From Delphinapterus leucas (lineage: Eukaryota > Chordata > Mammalia > Artiodactyla > Monodontidae), in assembly GCF_002288925.2 (NCBI RefSeq), contig NW_022098001.1, positions 9,273,996 through 9,337,995 of the forward strand: 64,000 nt of DNA. Direction: 5' to 3'. Position numbers and translations under genes: made by a program. Under the pieces are notes generated by a model. It was given only the letters and a program-made list of their open reading frames with translations. It searched no databases and had not been told where the DNA came from. Positions 36,590 through 48,961 of the stretch are shown one piece after another (positions within the stretch are counted from its first letter, which is position 1; every line of letters starts with the position of its first letter).

Positions 36590-37530
36590 CGCTCCTCACT
36601 CCCTGCTGCATGCAGTTCATTCAGCCAACTGAATCAGGTGTAGGTTCTTCTCCACCCCCATTATCTTCCAGAGTAATGCAGTAGCTTCCTAAGCCACCCT
36701 CACCTCTCTTCCTTCTGTCTTCCATTCTGCCACCAGAGTGGTCCTTCTAAAATGTCCTACATTGCCTGGGACTTCCCTGGGGGTGGTGGTTAAGAATCCG
36801 CCTGCCAGTGGGGGCGATCCACCTCCCAGTGGGGGCGAACCCAGACAGGGGTTCGAGCCCTGGTCCGGGAAGATCCCACATGTTGCGGAGCAGCTAAGCC
36901 CGTGCGCCTAAACTACTGAGTCTGCGCTCTAGAGCCCACGAGCCACAACTACTGAGCCCGCGTGTCTAGAGCCTGTGCTCTGCAACAAGAGAAGCCACCG
37001 CAATGAGAAGCCTGCACACTGCAACGAAAAGTAGCCCCCGCTCACCGCAACTAGAGAAAGCTCGCGCGTAGGATAAACTTCAGACTCTTAATGTGCATCC
37101 AAAACTCTCCACGGCTTGGCTTCTTCCCCTTGTCAAGAATTTTCTTTGCCCTTTCCTCAAACCAGTCTTAGTTTCCAGCTGTAACAAATTATTTGTAGTT
37201 TCTCTAATGTGCCCAACTGTTTCAATTTTCCTGCTGGTACATTTTGTTTCAAGTTTAGAATCACCTGTTATCTGTCTTTAAAGATGCTACCCTTCCTTCA
37301 AAATCCACCTCATATCACAGTCTATATAAAGGTAGCTCTGCCCACTCTTCTGCTGTAGATTTAGTTGATCCCTTTTCTTTTGTGTTACTACCATTCCTCT
37401 ACTATAGCACTTACACCAGTGAGCCCTTCAGGGCAGTAACTGCGCCATTCCATCTTTGTATTCCCAGTACCTAGCCCAATAATTGGCACATAGTCAGAGC
37501 TTAATCATTGTTAGTGAGTTTGATTTTGGA
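36590..37530 (+). repeat. L2 LINE, split by a SINE
   Basis: Left part 'attctgccaccagagtggtccttctaaaatg'; right part after the SINE 'aggataaacttcagactctta...ccacggcttggc', then the L2 3' end 'agcccttcagggcagtaactgc'. The two sides join into one L2 order. Confidence 0.65.
36768..37068 (+). mobile_element. CHR-1-type SINE, rearranged and lacking its tail
   Basis: CHR-1 body with a duplicated ~20-base segment (cagtgggggcga occurs twice) inserted between A and B boxes; it stops at 'gaaagctcgcgcg' with no A-rich tail. Inserted in L2 sequence. Confidence 0.85.
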
Positions 37531-38089
37531 TATATGGCATTTAGGATAACTGTGGGGCATCCACATGGAGAAATGTTCTGTCGGAGGAGAGTGGTAGCAG
37601 TGGCTGTTACTGGCTTTAAAGTAATCCTTTTAACTCTGAATGAGAATTATGTAAGCACAGAATGGTAAAGTAAGAAAAATGTTGGGTAGGACGCCCATTT
37701 AGGGAGTAAGTAGAGGAAAAGAAGCCAGAAAAAAAGAATTAGGAAGAAGTTGCCAAGAGCAGAAGGATGGAGCCTGGCACATAAAACATCCCTTTTTAGA
37801 TGCCTAAAAAAACAAGCATAATGATGTCTAGAGATGCTGTAACCAAGTTAGTCAAACCTTTCAGACTTTATCCTGTGTATAGATGAACTTCTAACCTAAA
37901 ATGAGTCATTCTGTTTGTAACCTGCTTTTCACGCTTGATTTCATCTCCGGAAACATTTTCAAGTGAATGTTTTCCTACATTATTTTTAATAGCATCCCAC
38001 TGTAGGACCTGTTAACCTTTCTATACAGTGTTCCCCAAAGTTAAAATGGGGAGGGGAGAAGAACCTATCAAATTAGGAAGCCCTCATGG
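37531..38089. other. Upstream of FBXO43 CpG island, no recognised element
   Basis: No repeat or coding signal supported. Confidence 0.4.
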
Positions 38090-38760
38090 AGCCTCGTTGG
38101 GGTGTGGGCATGGAGGGATGGGAAAGCGAGTACAGACTTCCTCTGGCGGAGGCGGGGCCGGGGGCCTGCGGGTTGCGGGGCCGCCGGCTGGGGCGCCGCT
38201 GAGCGAGAGGAAGGGGCGGCGCGGGGCGGCGCGCAGCGGTTACTCAGGGCGGGCCGTTCAAACCGAAGGAGGGGAACGCGGCGGCCCCACACGAAGCTGG
38301 CGTGGGGGTTGCCATAGCCTGGCGTCGCTGAAGGCGAGGCCGCGGCTCCTCCCCTGCGCTCCAGAGGCAGCCGCCTCGATCCTCGCCCGCCCGTCGACCC
38401 CGTGGGTGCGGCCGCCCCGGGTCTCCAGGTGGGCGGGAGCGGGGGACGCCAGGTGTGTGCGGGCTGGCCGGCCTCCGGGCTTCCCCGGCCCCGCGCCCGC
38501 TCTAGCTCTGCTTCCCGGGTGCCGGGACTAGAGAGGCGCCCCGACGCCGTTCACTTTCCCCTCGCTCTGCTCCAGGAGACGGCCCACCCACCCTCAGCCC
38601 GTGGGTGGCTTCCTGGGCCCTGGGGCCAGGCCAGGCCTCCCTCCGACAGCCTGGCCTGGGGAGGGTCCGCGGAGGGACGAGAGGTCCGATTGACGCCTTG
38701 CGGAGACCGTTAACCACCCACCCGCCGACTGCTCCTGGGGGAGGAGATGACCGCGCTGCA
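38090..38760 (+). promoter_or_regulatory. FBXO43: CpG island, probable FBXO43 promoter and 5' exon region
   Basis: The most CpG-dense stretch of the window lies 2.5-3.2 kb upstream of the FBXO43 start-codon exon. That exon begins with a splice acceptor, so an upstream first exon is required and this island is the natural place for it. A plausible plus-strand donor is gtctccag/GTGGGC, last exonic base 38428. The long open frames here (for example 38028-38531) are GC-rich translations without recognisable domains. Confidence 0.65.
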
Positions 38761-41296
38761 GCTTACACTGCATCTCAGAAACCCCAATTTGGGAAGTTTC
38801 CTCCATTCCAAGGCTAGCTGGAGAAAACAAAGATATTAAAATTACTGTTGTCCGGAAAGCTGGAGGAAATTCAAAATGATTTAGGCCTTTTCAAGTGTTA
38901 GAACTAATCCCTGTAGCATGTACTTCACGTATACAAATTTTAGCCGGTATCGTGCTACTGCACGTTTTAATGAATTGTTCAAATTAAAATTTTCTCTTTA
39001 AGTGGTATTACTTTGGCACGAATTTTAAAGGTAAAGTGAGAAATTTCCTTTTTTGGAAGCCTACATAACGTTGACGTCTAAGAACTCAAGCTTTACTGAT
39101 GGTAAGATTTTACACTTTAACAAATGAAGGAAATTTGGTTCTAATTTGTTATCATATTGTAAGTACTTCATTGAGTTAATCAGGTTTTTTTTTTTTTTTT
39201 TAAGAGCGCTATAGAGATAAGTGTTCTCAATCCTTATCAGGAGTCTGGTTTTAAAAAACGAATATTGAAGAGGCTTGTTTGATTCATCAGTGAACTGTTG
39301 AATCAGTAAAATTGAACAAGTCAACAGGCGTTCCACGATTTTGCATAAATAAATTTAAAGTTTGAATAACCACATTTTGTTTGAGACCAATGTCTTGGGT
39401 TGAAAATGATGAAAGGTGAAAAAAATGATGACATCAGAGAAAGCACGGTGGAAGCAACTTCAAATGTGTAGATGAACAGAAAAAATTAGGAAGTTTTTTG
39501 TATGTTTAAAGCAACCGGTTTATGGTTTTTAGCAGGGAGAGGATGATCTCTGCACCCCTACTCTTGTTTCTAACAATTTGCCTCTCAGATTCCCAAATTC
39601 TAGCATGGTGAGACACCTAGTGGTGAAGTAGGAGAATAGTTACATTTGTTGTAACTAAAAAAAAAGGCTGGAACCTAACTTTACCAAATGAGTGAAAACT
39701 GTTACTTAATAGAGTGATTCTCAGAGAGGGGGAAATATTCGTGGATGGAGGTGTAATTTGAAAACACATTCTATCTTATTAACTTAATATTTTGAAAACA
39801 AAAATTGTTTAAAAATATAATATGAATTATAGAAAGCAAAGTTTGATAATTTTGGCTGGTAAGCATGTACGGAAGAGAGCAGTGATTGTCACAATCTGAG
39901 GGAATCTAAATCAAAAGAGAATATGTGTGAGATTTACCAAAACGGAATATAGGTTTTAAAGACTGAAAAACACCTAGATACTTTGCCCAGTAATAATGAT
40001 CTCCTAATGATCATTATACCATAAAGAAACTATTTGGTTTTGTGGTTATTGTAGCAATTTTTTTAAGCTCATTCATTTACATATTTAACTGATGTAACTT
40101 AAGCATAAATAAATTACTTTCGCATTATACTCAACTAAAATACATCTTCCCAGGATCTTTTTAATAGAGAAGAATCGTGTACTTGGCCTGGAGAAAACTT
40201 TGAAAGAATGACAATTTTCTTAGTGTCCCTTGAATAGTCTGCAGAAATATATGCTATGATAACTTTCTTATCTTTTCTTCTTATACTTTGAGCTAAGATG
40301 TAATTCAAGTTTCCACAAAGAAGGAATGCAATGATAGCGTTGAAAAGGTGAAAGAGTAAAGTATTTCCTTAAAAACAAATGAGTAAAGTATTTCCTAGTG
40401 TCATTCCTTACAAATATAATTACTGAATCACATTTCTTCTTTAAGGAATGTACTTGAATTCTTTATTTTCAATTTCAAGAATATTATAAAGGGTGAGTTT
40501 CCCCCAAATAGAAAATATTTAGAAGATGAGGCATGAATGAGTATAACTTGCCAGGTTTGACATGGCCATGTATCTGTGGAGCAGGGGTTCATTTTGGCTA
40601 ACTCAAGAATGTGTTAGTAATTTATTAGTGAGCCAAAGAGTCTTTGCAAAGGTGAAAGTCTGCCAATTTAGACCTTGTGAATGGTCAGGAGGACTGAGTT
40701 TCTGAGACAGGCCCGTGTTACAAGTATAAATAACATTATCCTAGAGTTGTTTAGCCATATTGCAGTTTAGTCTAGTGGCAGCACGTACTTGACACATTTC
40801 CCAAATACATGTTTAAAAATCAGCATATAGTTGTTTTTTTAAGCAGCTTTATTTACATCGCACAACATCGAAAGGAAATATCCAACTGACAAAATATAGG
40901 TCAGCACAAATAAGCTAGAATATTAAAACTACAATAATGTACTTTAGCGCTGTAAAAGTCATAAAGTAATAAAATCATCTAAAAATGACGCCATGAGATT
41001 TTTTTTTCTCAAGTGTAGTTCAAGAAAACATTTGTGCATGGTGCCTAGACTATGCTTAGTCAGGTAATCTGTGAATATTTATTTCCTGGAAATTTTGGTC
41101 TTCGCGATGTTAAAACATTGTTTTATGTAAGAGACACATGAGTATAGTGTAGAGTAGATTTGTTTTTTAAAGTAACTTTTTTTATTGCCATACAATTTTC
41201 CATTATTATTTGTGCTCATAACAAGTAATGTATTTTGGTGTAAGCTGCCAGACTGTTCATTTCAAAGGAAGAATAAAATTTGTTTTCACTTTGTAG
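38761..41296. other. Inferred FBXO43 intron 1, no recognised element
   Basis: AT-rich, with a T-run at 39185-39202. No SINE, L1 or coding evidence was recognised over 2.5 kb, unusually clean for this window. Confidence 0.45.
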
Positions 41297-42785
41297 AAAC
41301 AGAGATTTTGAAGATGTCAGAAAGGCATTCAGGTCAAGCTGGCACTGGAGCAGGAAATGAGGTGGACTCTCCTATTGTCAACATCAAGTCGTCCAGCTTT
41401 GGAGACTTTTGTTCCACATCTTCATTTCAAGATAGTGGCTACAGTGAGCTGTTAAAATCATGCAGCTTTGATAATACAGATAAAGAATCATTTGGAAAGA
41501 AAGAAAGAGGTTCAGCTTTAATCCATGAACATCCTGAAACTTCAAGTCTGGCCTTAACACATAGTTTAGAGTCTCCCACTCAAAGAAAGAGATTTGTCTT
41601 CCCCAGGAAGGAAAAGGATAAAACCCCAGACCTTTGTGAAACTCCTAAAGTCAGTGGAAAAAAATTTTTACTGCGCAGAAGATTGGATGTATCTTTCTCT
41701 CTTCTAAAGGGGGACTTTGAATCACAAAATAGTTCTCTCGAAAGTAGTACAAGCCAAGTTCCAAATTTAGAAAAAAATATTCCAAGCAGTGCTTCAGGTT
41801 TCCCAAGGCAAAATAATTTTAGTTCTTTAGTTACTAGCACTTTGAAAACAGAAGAAGCGACTTCCAGCAGTCAAAAATTGAGACTTAATTTTTCTCAACA
41901 GAAGACGTCCACAGTTGATGATTCCAAAGATAACTGTAGCCTATTTGAAGTTGAATGTATATCTCCAATTCAAGGCAATAGTTTAAAAGACTCTATCACA
42001 CATGACTTTAGCGACAGCAGTCTATGTATTAATGATGAGAATACATATCCTGAACTTCTGGGCTCTTCGGTCAGTGGAACAACTTGTGGAACAGATGAGG
42101 ACATATTTGTGACTCCAATAAGTAATCTTGTAGCAAATGTTAAATTTAATGTAAGTCAAAGGCTTTCTCCTTTAGGTGAAGTGAGACGAAATATTTCAAC
42201 ACCTGAAGACAGTGGCTTTAACTCACTTTGCTTGGATAAATCAGAAGATTCCCTCACTGACCAAGAGGGCTCTTTCCAAGAACTGCTTCAGAAACATAAG
42301 GGAACTCTCAAAGTCAGGGACACGGTAAGAAGATCAAGGCGTCTTGGAAGATTAAGAAGACTGTCCACCCTTAGGGAGCAAGGCTCACAATCTGAGACAG
42401 AAGAAGAAAAGCAGCCCAACCTCTCTGGCTCTGAATCAACACCAGTGGCCACTTCAGACATCTCAGAGAGTCAGCCAAGCAGTGACAATAAGAGTGGGGA
42501 TTTGAGTTTAAGCTTTAAGAATTTATCAAAGACCCCAGCCTTGCAGTTAGTACATGAGCTCTTTATGAAAAGCAAAAGGAAAAGATTCCAGCAAAGCGGT
42601 GCACGTGAATTGTTAGAAGAAAGGGACGGGGGGAAAATAGCTGTACTACAGCGTGTACTTGCAGGCCTGATTGGCAAGAAAATGGGTATAGAAAAACTGG
42701 ACATCTTAACAGAATTAAAATACAGAAATTTAAAGCATGTTCTTGCTATGGTTTTAGATTCCTTGGCTGCAGAAAGCCTATGCAG
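41297..42785 (+). CDS. FBXO43: FBXO43 large start-codon exon
   Basis: Acceptor cactttgtag, 17 untranslated bases, then ATG at 41314 ([10 protein letters not shown]). The exon codes for residues 1-490, the long disordered regulatory region rich in Ser/Thr-Pro, and enters the F-box ([20 protein letters not shown]). It ends TGC-AG before donor gtaaga (phase 2). The open frame continues upstream of ATG but is intronic past the acceptor. Confidence 0.95.
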
Positions 42786-45700
42786 GTAAGAATTTTATTT
42801 TTTTCTGAAATAAAACTGCCTTTTATCATTTTTCTGTTAGTTGAGTACTTTTTTTTGAAATTTTGTTTTAGCATCTCTATCTTGGATACTTTATATTTTA
42901 TCAAAGGTGGTTTAGTGAAATTCTTCAGTGTCTCAGAAATTTCACAGAAATTTCAGTATATTGAATGTTGCTTCATAAGTAAAGAGAAACTAAGTCACAT
43001 ATATAGGAGTATTGAGGGTAGGAACTAGAGTTACAAGACTAAAGAGAGACTGTGTTTATACTGGCAATTTTGCGAAGTGCAGGACTATCAGAAGACAAGG
43101 CCCTTGGGAATGCCGTGACCAGGAAGGAGGGAAGCCATGTGGAACAGGATTTTTGCAAGATCATGGTTGGGGAAGGACATGCAAGAGAGTTAGTGAGCCT
43201 CTTTTTCCATAGGTATGTGTGAAGAGTTGGGTTCATAGAATCCTTACTCTTTTATGGCCCCTGCTTCTATTTAAAACCTTTCTTCACCTTTTCCCCATAA
43301 ATTAAATGTAGGCTATTGTAGAGAATTGTAGAATCTCATAGCTGGAAGTCTTCTGAAATGTCTAGTCCTATCATGTATTTTGCAGATGAGAAAACTGAGC
43401 TCCAGAGAAGTGATCTGCCAATGGTCACTCAAGGAGACAGAAACAGATCCAGGTCTACAGCTGAGCCCTCTGATTTCTAAGCCCATATTTTCCCAAAACT
43501 CTTATTAAGGTTTAAGTCCTTTCAGAATAGCCTTGATCAGGAATGTCTTTGGTGTAACCCAAGTAGGATGATAAGCAGATTAATGGCCTACATACATGTG
43601 CCTTTAAAAAATGTTCAAATGAGGTAAATTATTTGTTTAAAAAAATGAGATGGCTGCGACATAGGAATTTTATTTTTATATGCTGGAGTATTTGGATACA
43701 GACCAGTTAGAATTAAAACCTGGGTGACTCTTTTGGGTGCTCACTTGTAGGAACAAATGATATTCAGTCATATTTCAATAATTGCCTTTGCTGCCATCCC
43801 TCTAGATTTATAGTATTTGTATTGCAGAGTGCATGTATAATCTTGGCAGTGCTTATTCTTGGTAATATGAGAAATTACGGTCAGTTGAAATAGCTGAGGC
43901 AAATACCCAAACGTGTATTTCATTTCTTCCCCATTAATGAGTGACTTTCTGCCTATATCTCTCCATCTATCTGATATAAGGCACATGTATCGGCGTAAGG
44001 AGAGGCAATGGCAATTGAAGTGGCCACGGTAACTGGAAGAATAGTAGTGTTGACAACTCAACTATAACCTGGGGCCCTCCATAACCTTCTCCTGACCTCA
44101 TTCACTTTGAGTGATTCGTTAAGTTAAAGTAATAAAAAAGACCATATTAACAGTTGCAGGATTAGCTTTTCTTTAATAATTAATGTAGTCAAAGTTATTG
44201 ATAAATAAGCAATCACTAGACATAAATTGTGTTTTTCTTTAGCTGCTTTAGTCTTATAAACTTTGGTTTATAAAATAGGAACTTTGTAGTGCTACCCGTA
44301 ATAATGTTTATTACAGCTGACCCTTGAACAGCCAGAGATTAGGGGCGCTGACCCTCTGCCATGCAGTCTAAAAATCTTTGTATAATTTATAGTCAGCTCT
44401 CCATATCCGAGTTTCCTCCGTATCCGCGGTTCAGCATCCCTGGATTCAACCAACCAGTCTGTGTAGTATTTACTATTGAAAAAATCCACCTGTAAGTGGA
44501 TCCCCAGAATTCAAACCCATGTTGTTCAGGGATCAACTGTATTTGGCACTTAGTACTTCCAATAAAGGATTGATTCCTTTTGTGTTTATTTAATCAAAGT
44601 GACAGAAATTCGTTAAATACAATAATAGGAGAAATTTATAGAATCTCTTGCACTACAGTTGATAATCATTTGCTGCATGTCATGTTCCAAATTTTTAATC
44701 TTAGTGTCATGTTTAAGTTAAATCCTCTTAATTAGCCTCGCAGTGGACTCATTTGGGTTTTTATGAAACTTTGTTTTTTCCTTAACCATTTATGAGATAG
44801 TAATCTGTCAATATGATGCTGGCATATTTTAATAGGTATTCTTTCACAACTATGCAGATCAAGTCATATTTTTAATGTAAAATTTTAGCTTTAAATAAAC
44901 TATCCAAAATCTTTAAAATGAATTTTTCTTATTGTCATGTGTGAAAAATATTAATTCTGTGGAATATATACAATATAAGGACTGATCTTTTTGTTACAGT
45001 ATTTGGAAAGTGAGCAGAAATTGGCGTGAAATTATTATTCAAGACAAAAAAGCAAATCAGAGGAGGAAATTTCATATCACACAACTGAAAACAGATTCTG
45101 AGGTAATGTATATAATACTATTCTAAAATGGATTTGTATAAATATCTAATAATCCCATATGGCTGGACAACCTCATTTGGTTTTCCTGCTATCTTGCTAT
45201 CTTTTAACCTTTCCACTTACCAACATTGACTCATAAACTCTTTTTTTGTTTGTTTTTGGCTGTGCCACATGGCTTGTGGAATCTCAGGGATTGAGCCTGG
45301 GCCACGGCAGTGAAAGCCTGGAATCCTAACCACTAGGCCACCAGGGAACTCATGCACTCATAAACTCTTTATTTTTCCCAAACTCCATCTCTACCCAGTG
45401 CATCAGTGGAGTAGACTAACTGACATCAAGAACATCTTACTGGGTTTTGTTGTTAAGTGTGTATGCTGTTAGCAGTATTTGAATACCATTTGAATAGGAT
45501 ATGCCGGACCCTATTCATAGTTAGACATCCTTATAGCATTTTCCCATCCAGTCTTTTGAGTCGATACTACATGCAGTTGCTTAGATTACAATGTGAACAT
45601 TTGTGACATGATCCCTTGCTTTCTTGGCACTCATACCCTGTGGGTGATAGTTATAAACAGGTGATTACAGTACAGGTGTGTTAGAGGAAGCCCAGAGTTC

Positions 45701-48700
45701 TCTCTATTGAACACTTAAAAGGAGTGGGGATCAAGAGGAGGAAAAAATGCATCTCAGCTGAGAGCTGAATAATGAGTTAGGGAAGGTGTTTCAGCGGAGG
45801 GAATAGCATATATGGAGGCCTGGAGGTGAGTGAGCATGGCAGATAAGTACTTGTAAGACATCATAAACTTGTGCTCTCTTGAAGATTTGAGGTCCAGCTT
45901 TGAAGTTACAAGAAAAGTTTTACGGAAGCTGATTGTTTCTGGGGATACTACTTTGTATAACAGGCGTCTCATGACTCTGGCACCCATATTTACTGTATAT
46001 TCAACTTTTAGACCTTTCTTAGGCATCGATACCAAAAGAAGCTCTGAGAATTAACTCTCTTATTCTTGTTCTAGTAAAAAGTGTTTAATAACATAAGTAA
46101 ATTTATAATTTGGTGAAATATAATAACTGAGATGAAGCATGGTATAAACTAATATGAACACCTAGATACAGATTGGGGGGTTTCTCATTCCAAGGAAATA
46201 TTAGGGACCGCTATTAACTAAAGTATTGACTTTCTATTTCATTTGAAGAAATGTTTTACCTTCTCACCTATAATAACCCTTCACGACTGACTCACGGCTC
46301 TTGGCTACCGCTGCAGCTGCTGGCTCTGGGAGCTTATAATACTGAAGATATAAATTTCCTTCTCAACGTATCATTTTAGAGTGGCTCCCTACATGCTAAG
46401 GACAGACCAAAAGCACATTTTTAAGCAAGTACCCATTAATATCAAACTTTTAGCTCCATGTACTCTTTACATCCTATGTGGAAGAAACATGTTGTATTGG
46501 TAAGCCTTCGGGTAGTTCTAGATAAAGCATTCTACCCTCATATCCTAGCCACCATTTTTCTTTTTAACTTGGTTTCTTAAAGGACTGTACTTTTTTCCTT
46601 ACTTGAGTATTTTCCTTTATTCTGATTTGCTTAAAATTTTTTTTTCAGTAGACACAGTACATGGTTTAAAACATCAAATTGCACTTTAAAAAAGCACATA
46701 TTCTCCTGCGCTTCCTACTCTTGATTCTTGCCCCATCGAGGCAATCACTTTTTAGTTGTTCCTTTTGATATTTACCTCCATATTTCTGAATGGCATGCCT
46801 TTACTGCTGTTTCTTCTTTTGTTTTTTTCTATAGAGGGACTAGGTGAGTTCTCTAACCTCTCACCACTACCTATCTACCCACCTCTCCCTCTGAAGTCCT
46901 TTCTCCTATCTTATGAATGTAACTACACCATCGTTTGGGAGCGAATTAGAATTAGGTGCTGACATTATTAAGACTGCGTTGAGATTCTTATGACTTTTTG
47001 ACAGCTGTGACATGTAGTACAGTATGATTATACCTGTTATACCTTTTTTCTTATAACTTTTTTCCTCAGAGTTAATAATTGCCCAGTTTCTTTCTTTCTT
47101 TCTTTTCTTCTTCTTTTTTTTTTGCTTATTGTTTTTCTATACAGATCCCTGACTCATCTCCTGTTATCCACCAGAACTGGAAATCTCCTCTTAACTCTGA
47201 ATGTATCAGGTATTCTACCTGTTCCCTCTTTTCCTCAGAGACATCCTTCCAGATGCCTTTTGCCCTCCTCTTCTGAAATGGACTGGTTGCTTTCTACCTG
47301 AACTATCCTAATGTATATCATTAACCAAAACAGAAAAATTATAAAACAAAGTTGTTTGGTGGTTTTCCTCATACTTGTATAGTGTCACTGAAAGCCCTTT
47401 ATATGTAAAAATTAAAACGCACACACCAGCTATGTGTGATAGGATCTCTATTTAATCTGTTTGCTTTGCAGCAGTGAGAATGACCATTAAAATCAGAATA
47501 TCACACTTTTTCCATTGAATTTCTTAATTTACTGTAGTCTCCCCTGTTTTCTTATAATCATGGAAATGAACATCAGTAAGGTGACTCCCCTGTCACATTT
47601 AAATATTTTCTGGTAACGTGATGGAGACTATATTTTGAAAAATGTTGGTGCTCACGAATGCGTGCCTTTGTTGGCTGCTTGACCTTATACTGTTCAGAGA
47701 TAGTAGCACACATTTTAAGCTCCAAGAGGGCAGGGATTAGACTGTTTTATTCACTCGACACCTAGTAGATGTTTTATGAATGTTTGTTAAATGAATGAAT
47801 GTTTCTTCTGTGGATGAAATTTGCTTCAACAACATATCTCTATTCATTTTTTGGTGCATGCAGCATCACTGTGTTTGCCAACTGCATCAAGATCCAATGG
47901 GTGTCTTCTTTTAGTATGCTCTTGTGCCATACGCTTCTAGCTTAGGCTGCAAATCATTTCTAAAGTGTAACATAAAGAGATGTATTGAGTCCTTGAATAA
48001 GTTCAACTGTATTAATTCTAATTTCTGAAAACCAATATTCATCCATGACACTTATGCATATGTTGTTAAACTGTTAATGGCATAATTTTTCATGGCCAGC
48101 TAACTTCATTCCTATACTTATCCTACTGTCATTTCTCATATTTTTAACTCTCCCCATTTAGGAGCCAACTCTGGCAAAAGGAGACTATCAAGGGAGAGGA
48201 AACACAATTATAGTTGGACACTTAAGGAAATTCACCTGTAGTACATTTTATTTTGATAATTGGTTACGAATGCCAATTTGTTAAAAAAAAAACTTACTAT
48301 TTTTTCTCATTCCCAACCTTAACAAAATAGAAGGCTATAAGGATTATTCATTGAAAATATTTCTTGGCTAAATATTTGAGTAATGTGGAAATCCAGTTCA
48401 AATAAGAGACATTTTTTTCTCCTTTTAAAATATCAAAGCTGTTTAAAACTCAAGCGTAAAAATTAATCAAGTATTGCAAGTATCTGGTATTTGTACAAAC
48501 CAGCCAAACAAATTGGGTTTCATGGTCTAACCAGGCCCATTATTTTTCTGACATGCGGCTAAGGTAAGAAACCTTCAAAGAATTCCATGATGTCCCATAG
48601 TAAGCTTTGATTCACCTCCTCTTACACCTTGGCCTAAAAGGGGACTTGGTAAACTCTGATCTGTGGGCCAAATCCTGTCCATCACCTGTGTTTTTAAAGT

Positions 48701-48927
48701 AAGTTTTATTGGAACACAGCCCTGCTCTTTTCATTTACATATATCCATAGCTGTGTTTGCTAAAACAACAATTAAGTAGCTTGCAGCTATCTGGTCCTTT
48801 TCAGGAAAAGTTTGCAAACCCATGCTCTAAACAGAAAAATAACCAAGCATGCGAACTTAAAGCTAGCATTTATTGTCTTAATTTTTTCTTTTTCTTTTTC
48901 TTTGACTTTTAAATGCTAGATGAGAGG

Positions 48928-48961
<34 letters not shown>

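Noticed and set aside
38028..38531. 167-codon open frame in the CpG island
   Set aside because: Gly/Arg/Ala/Pro-rich translation of GC-rich promoter sequence, with overlapping frames on both strands. No domain or splice logic ties it to FBXO43.
45869..46054. Alternative FBXO43 exon in the large intron
   Set aside because: 61-codon chance frame without matching splice phases or conserved residues; exons at 45000 and 49086 already join perfectly in phase 0.
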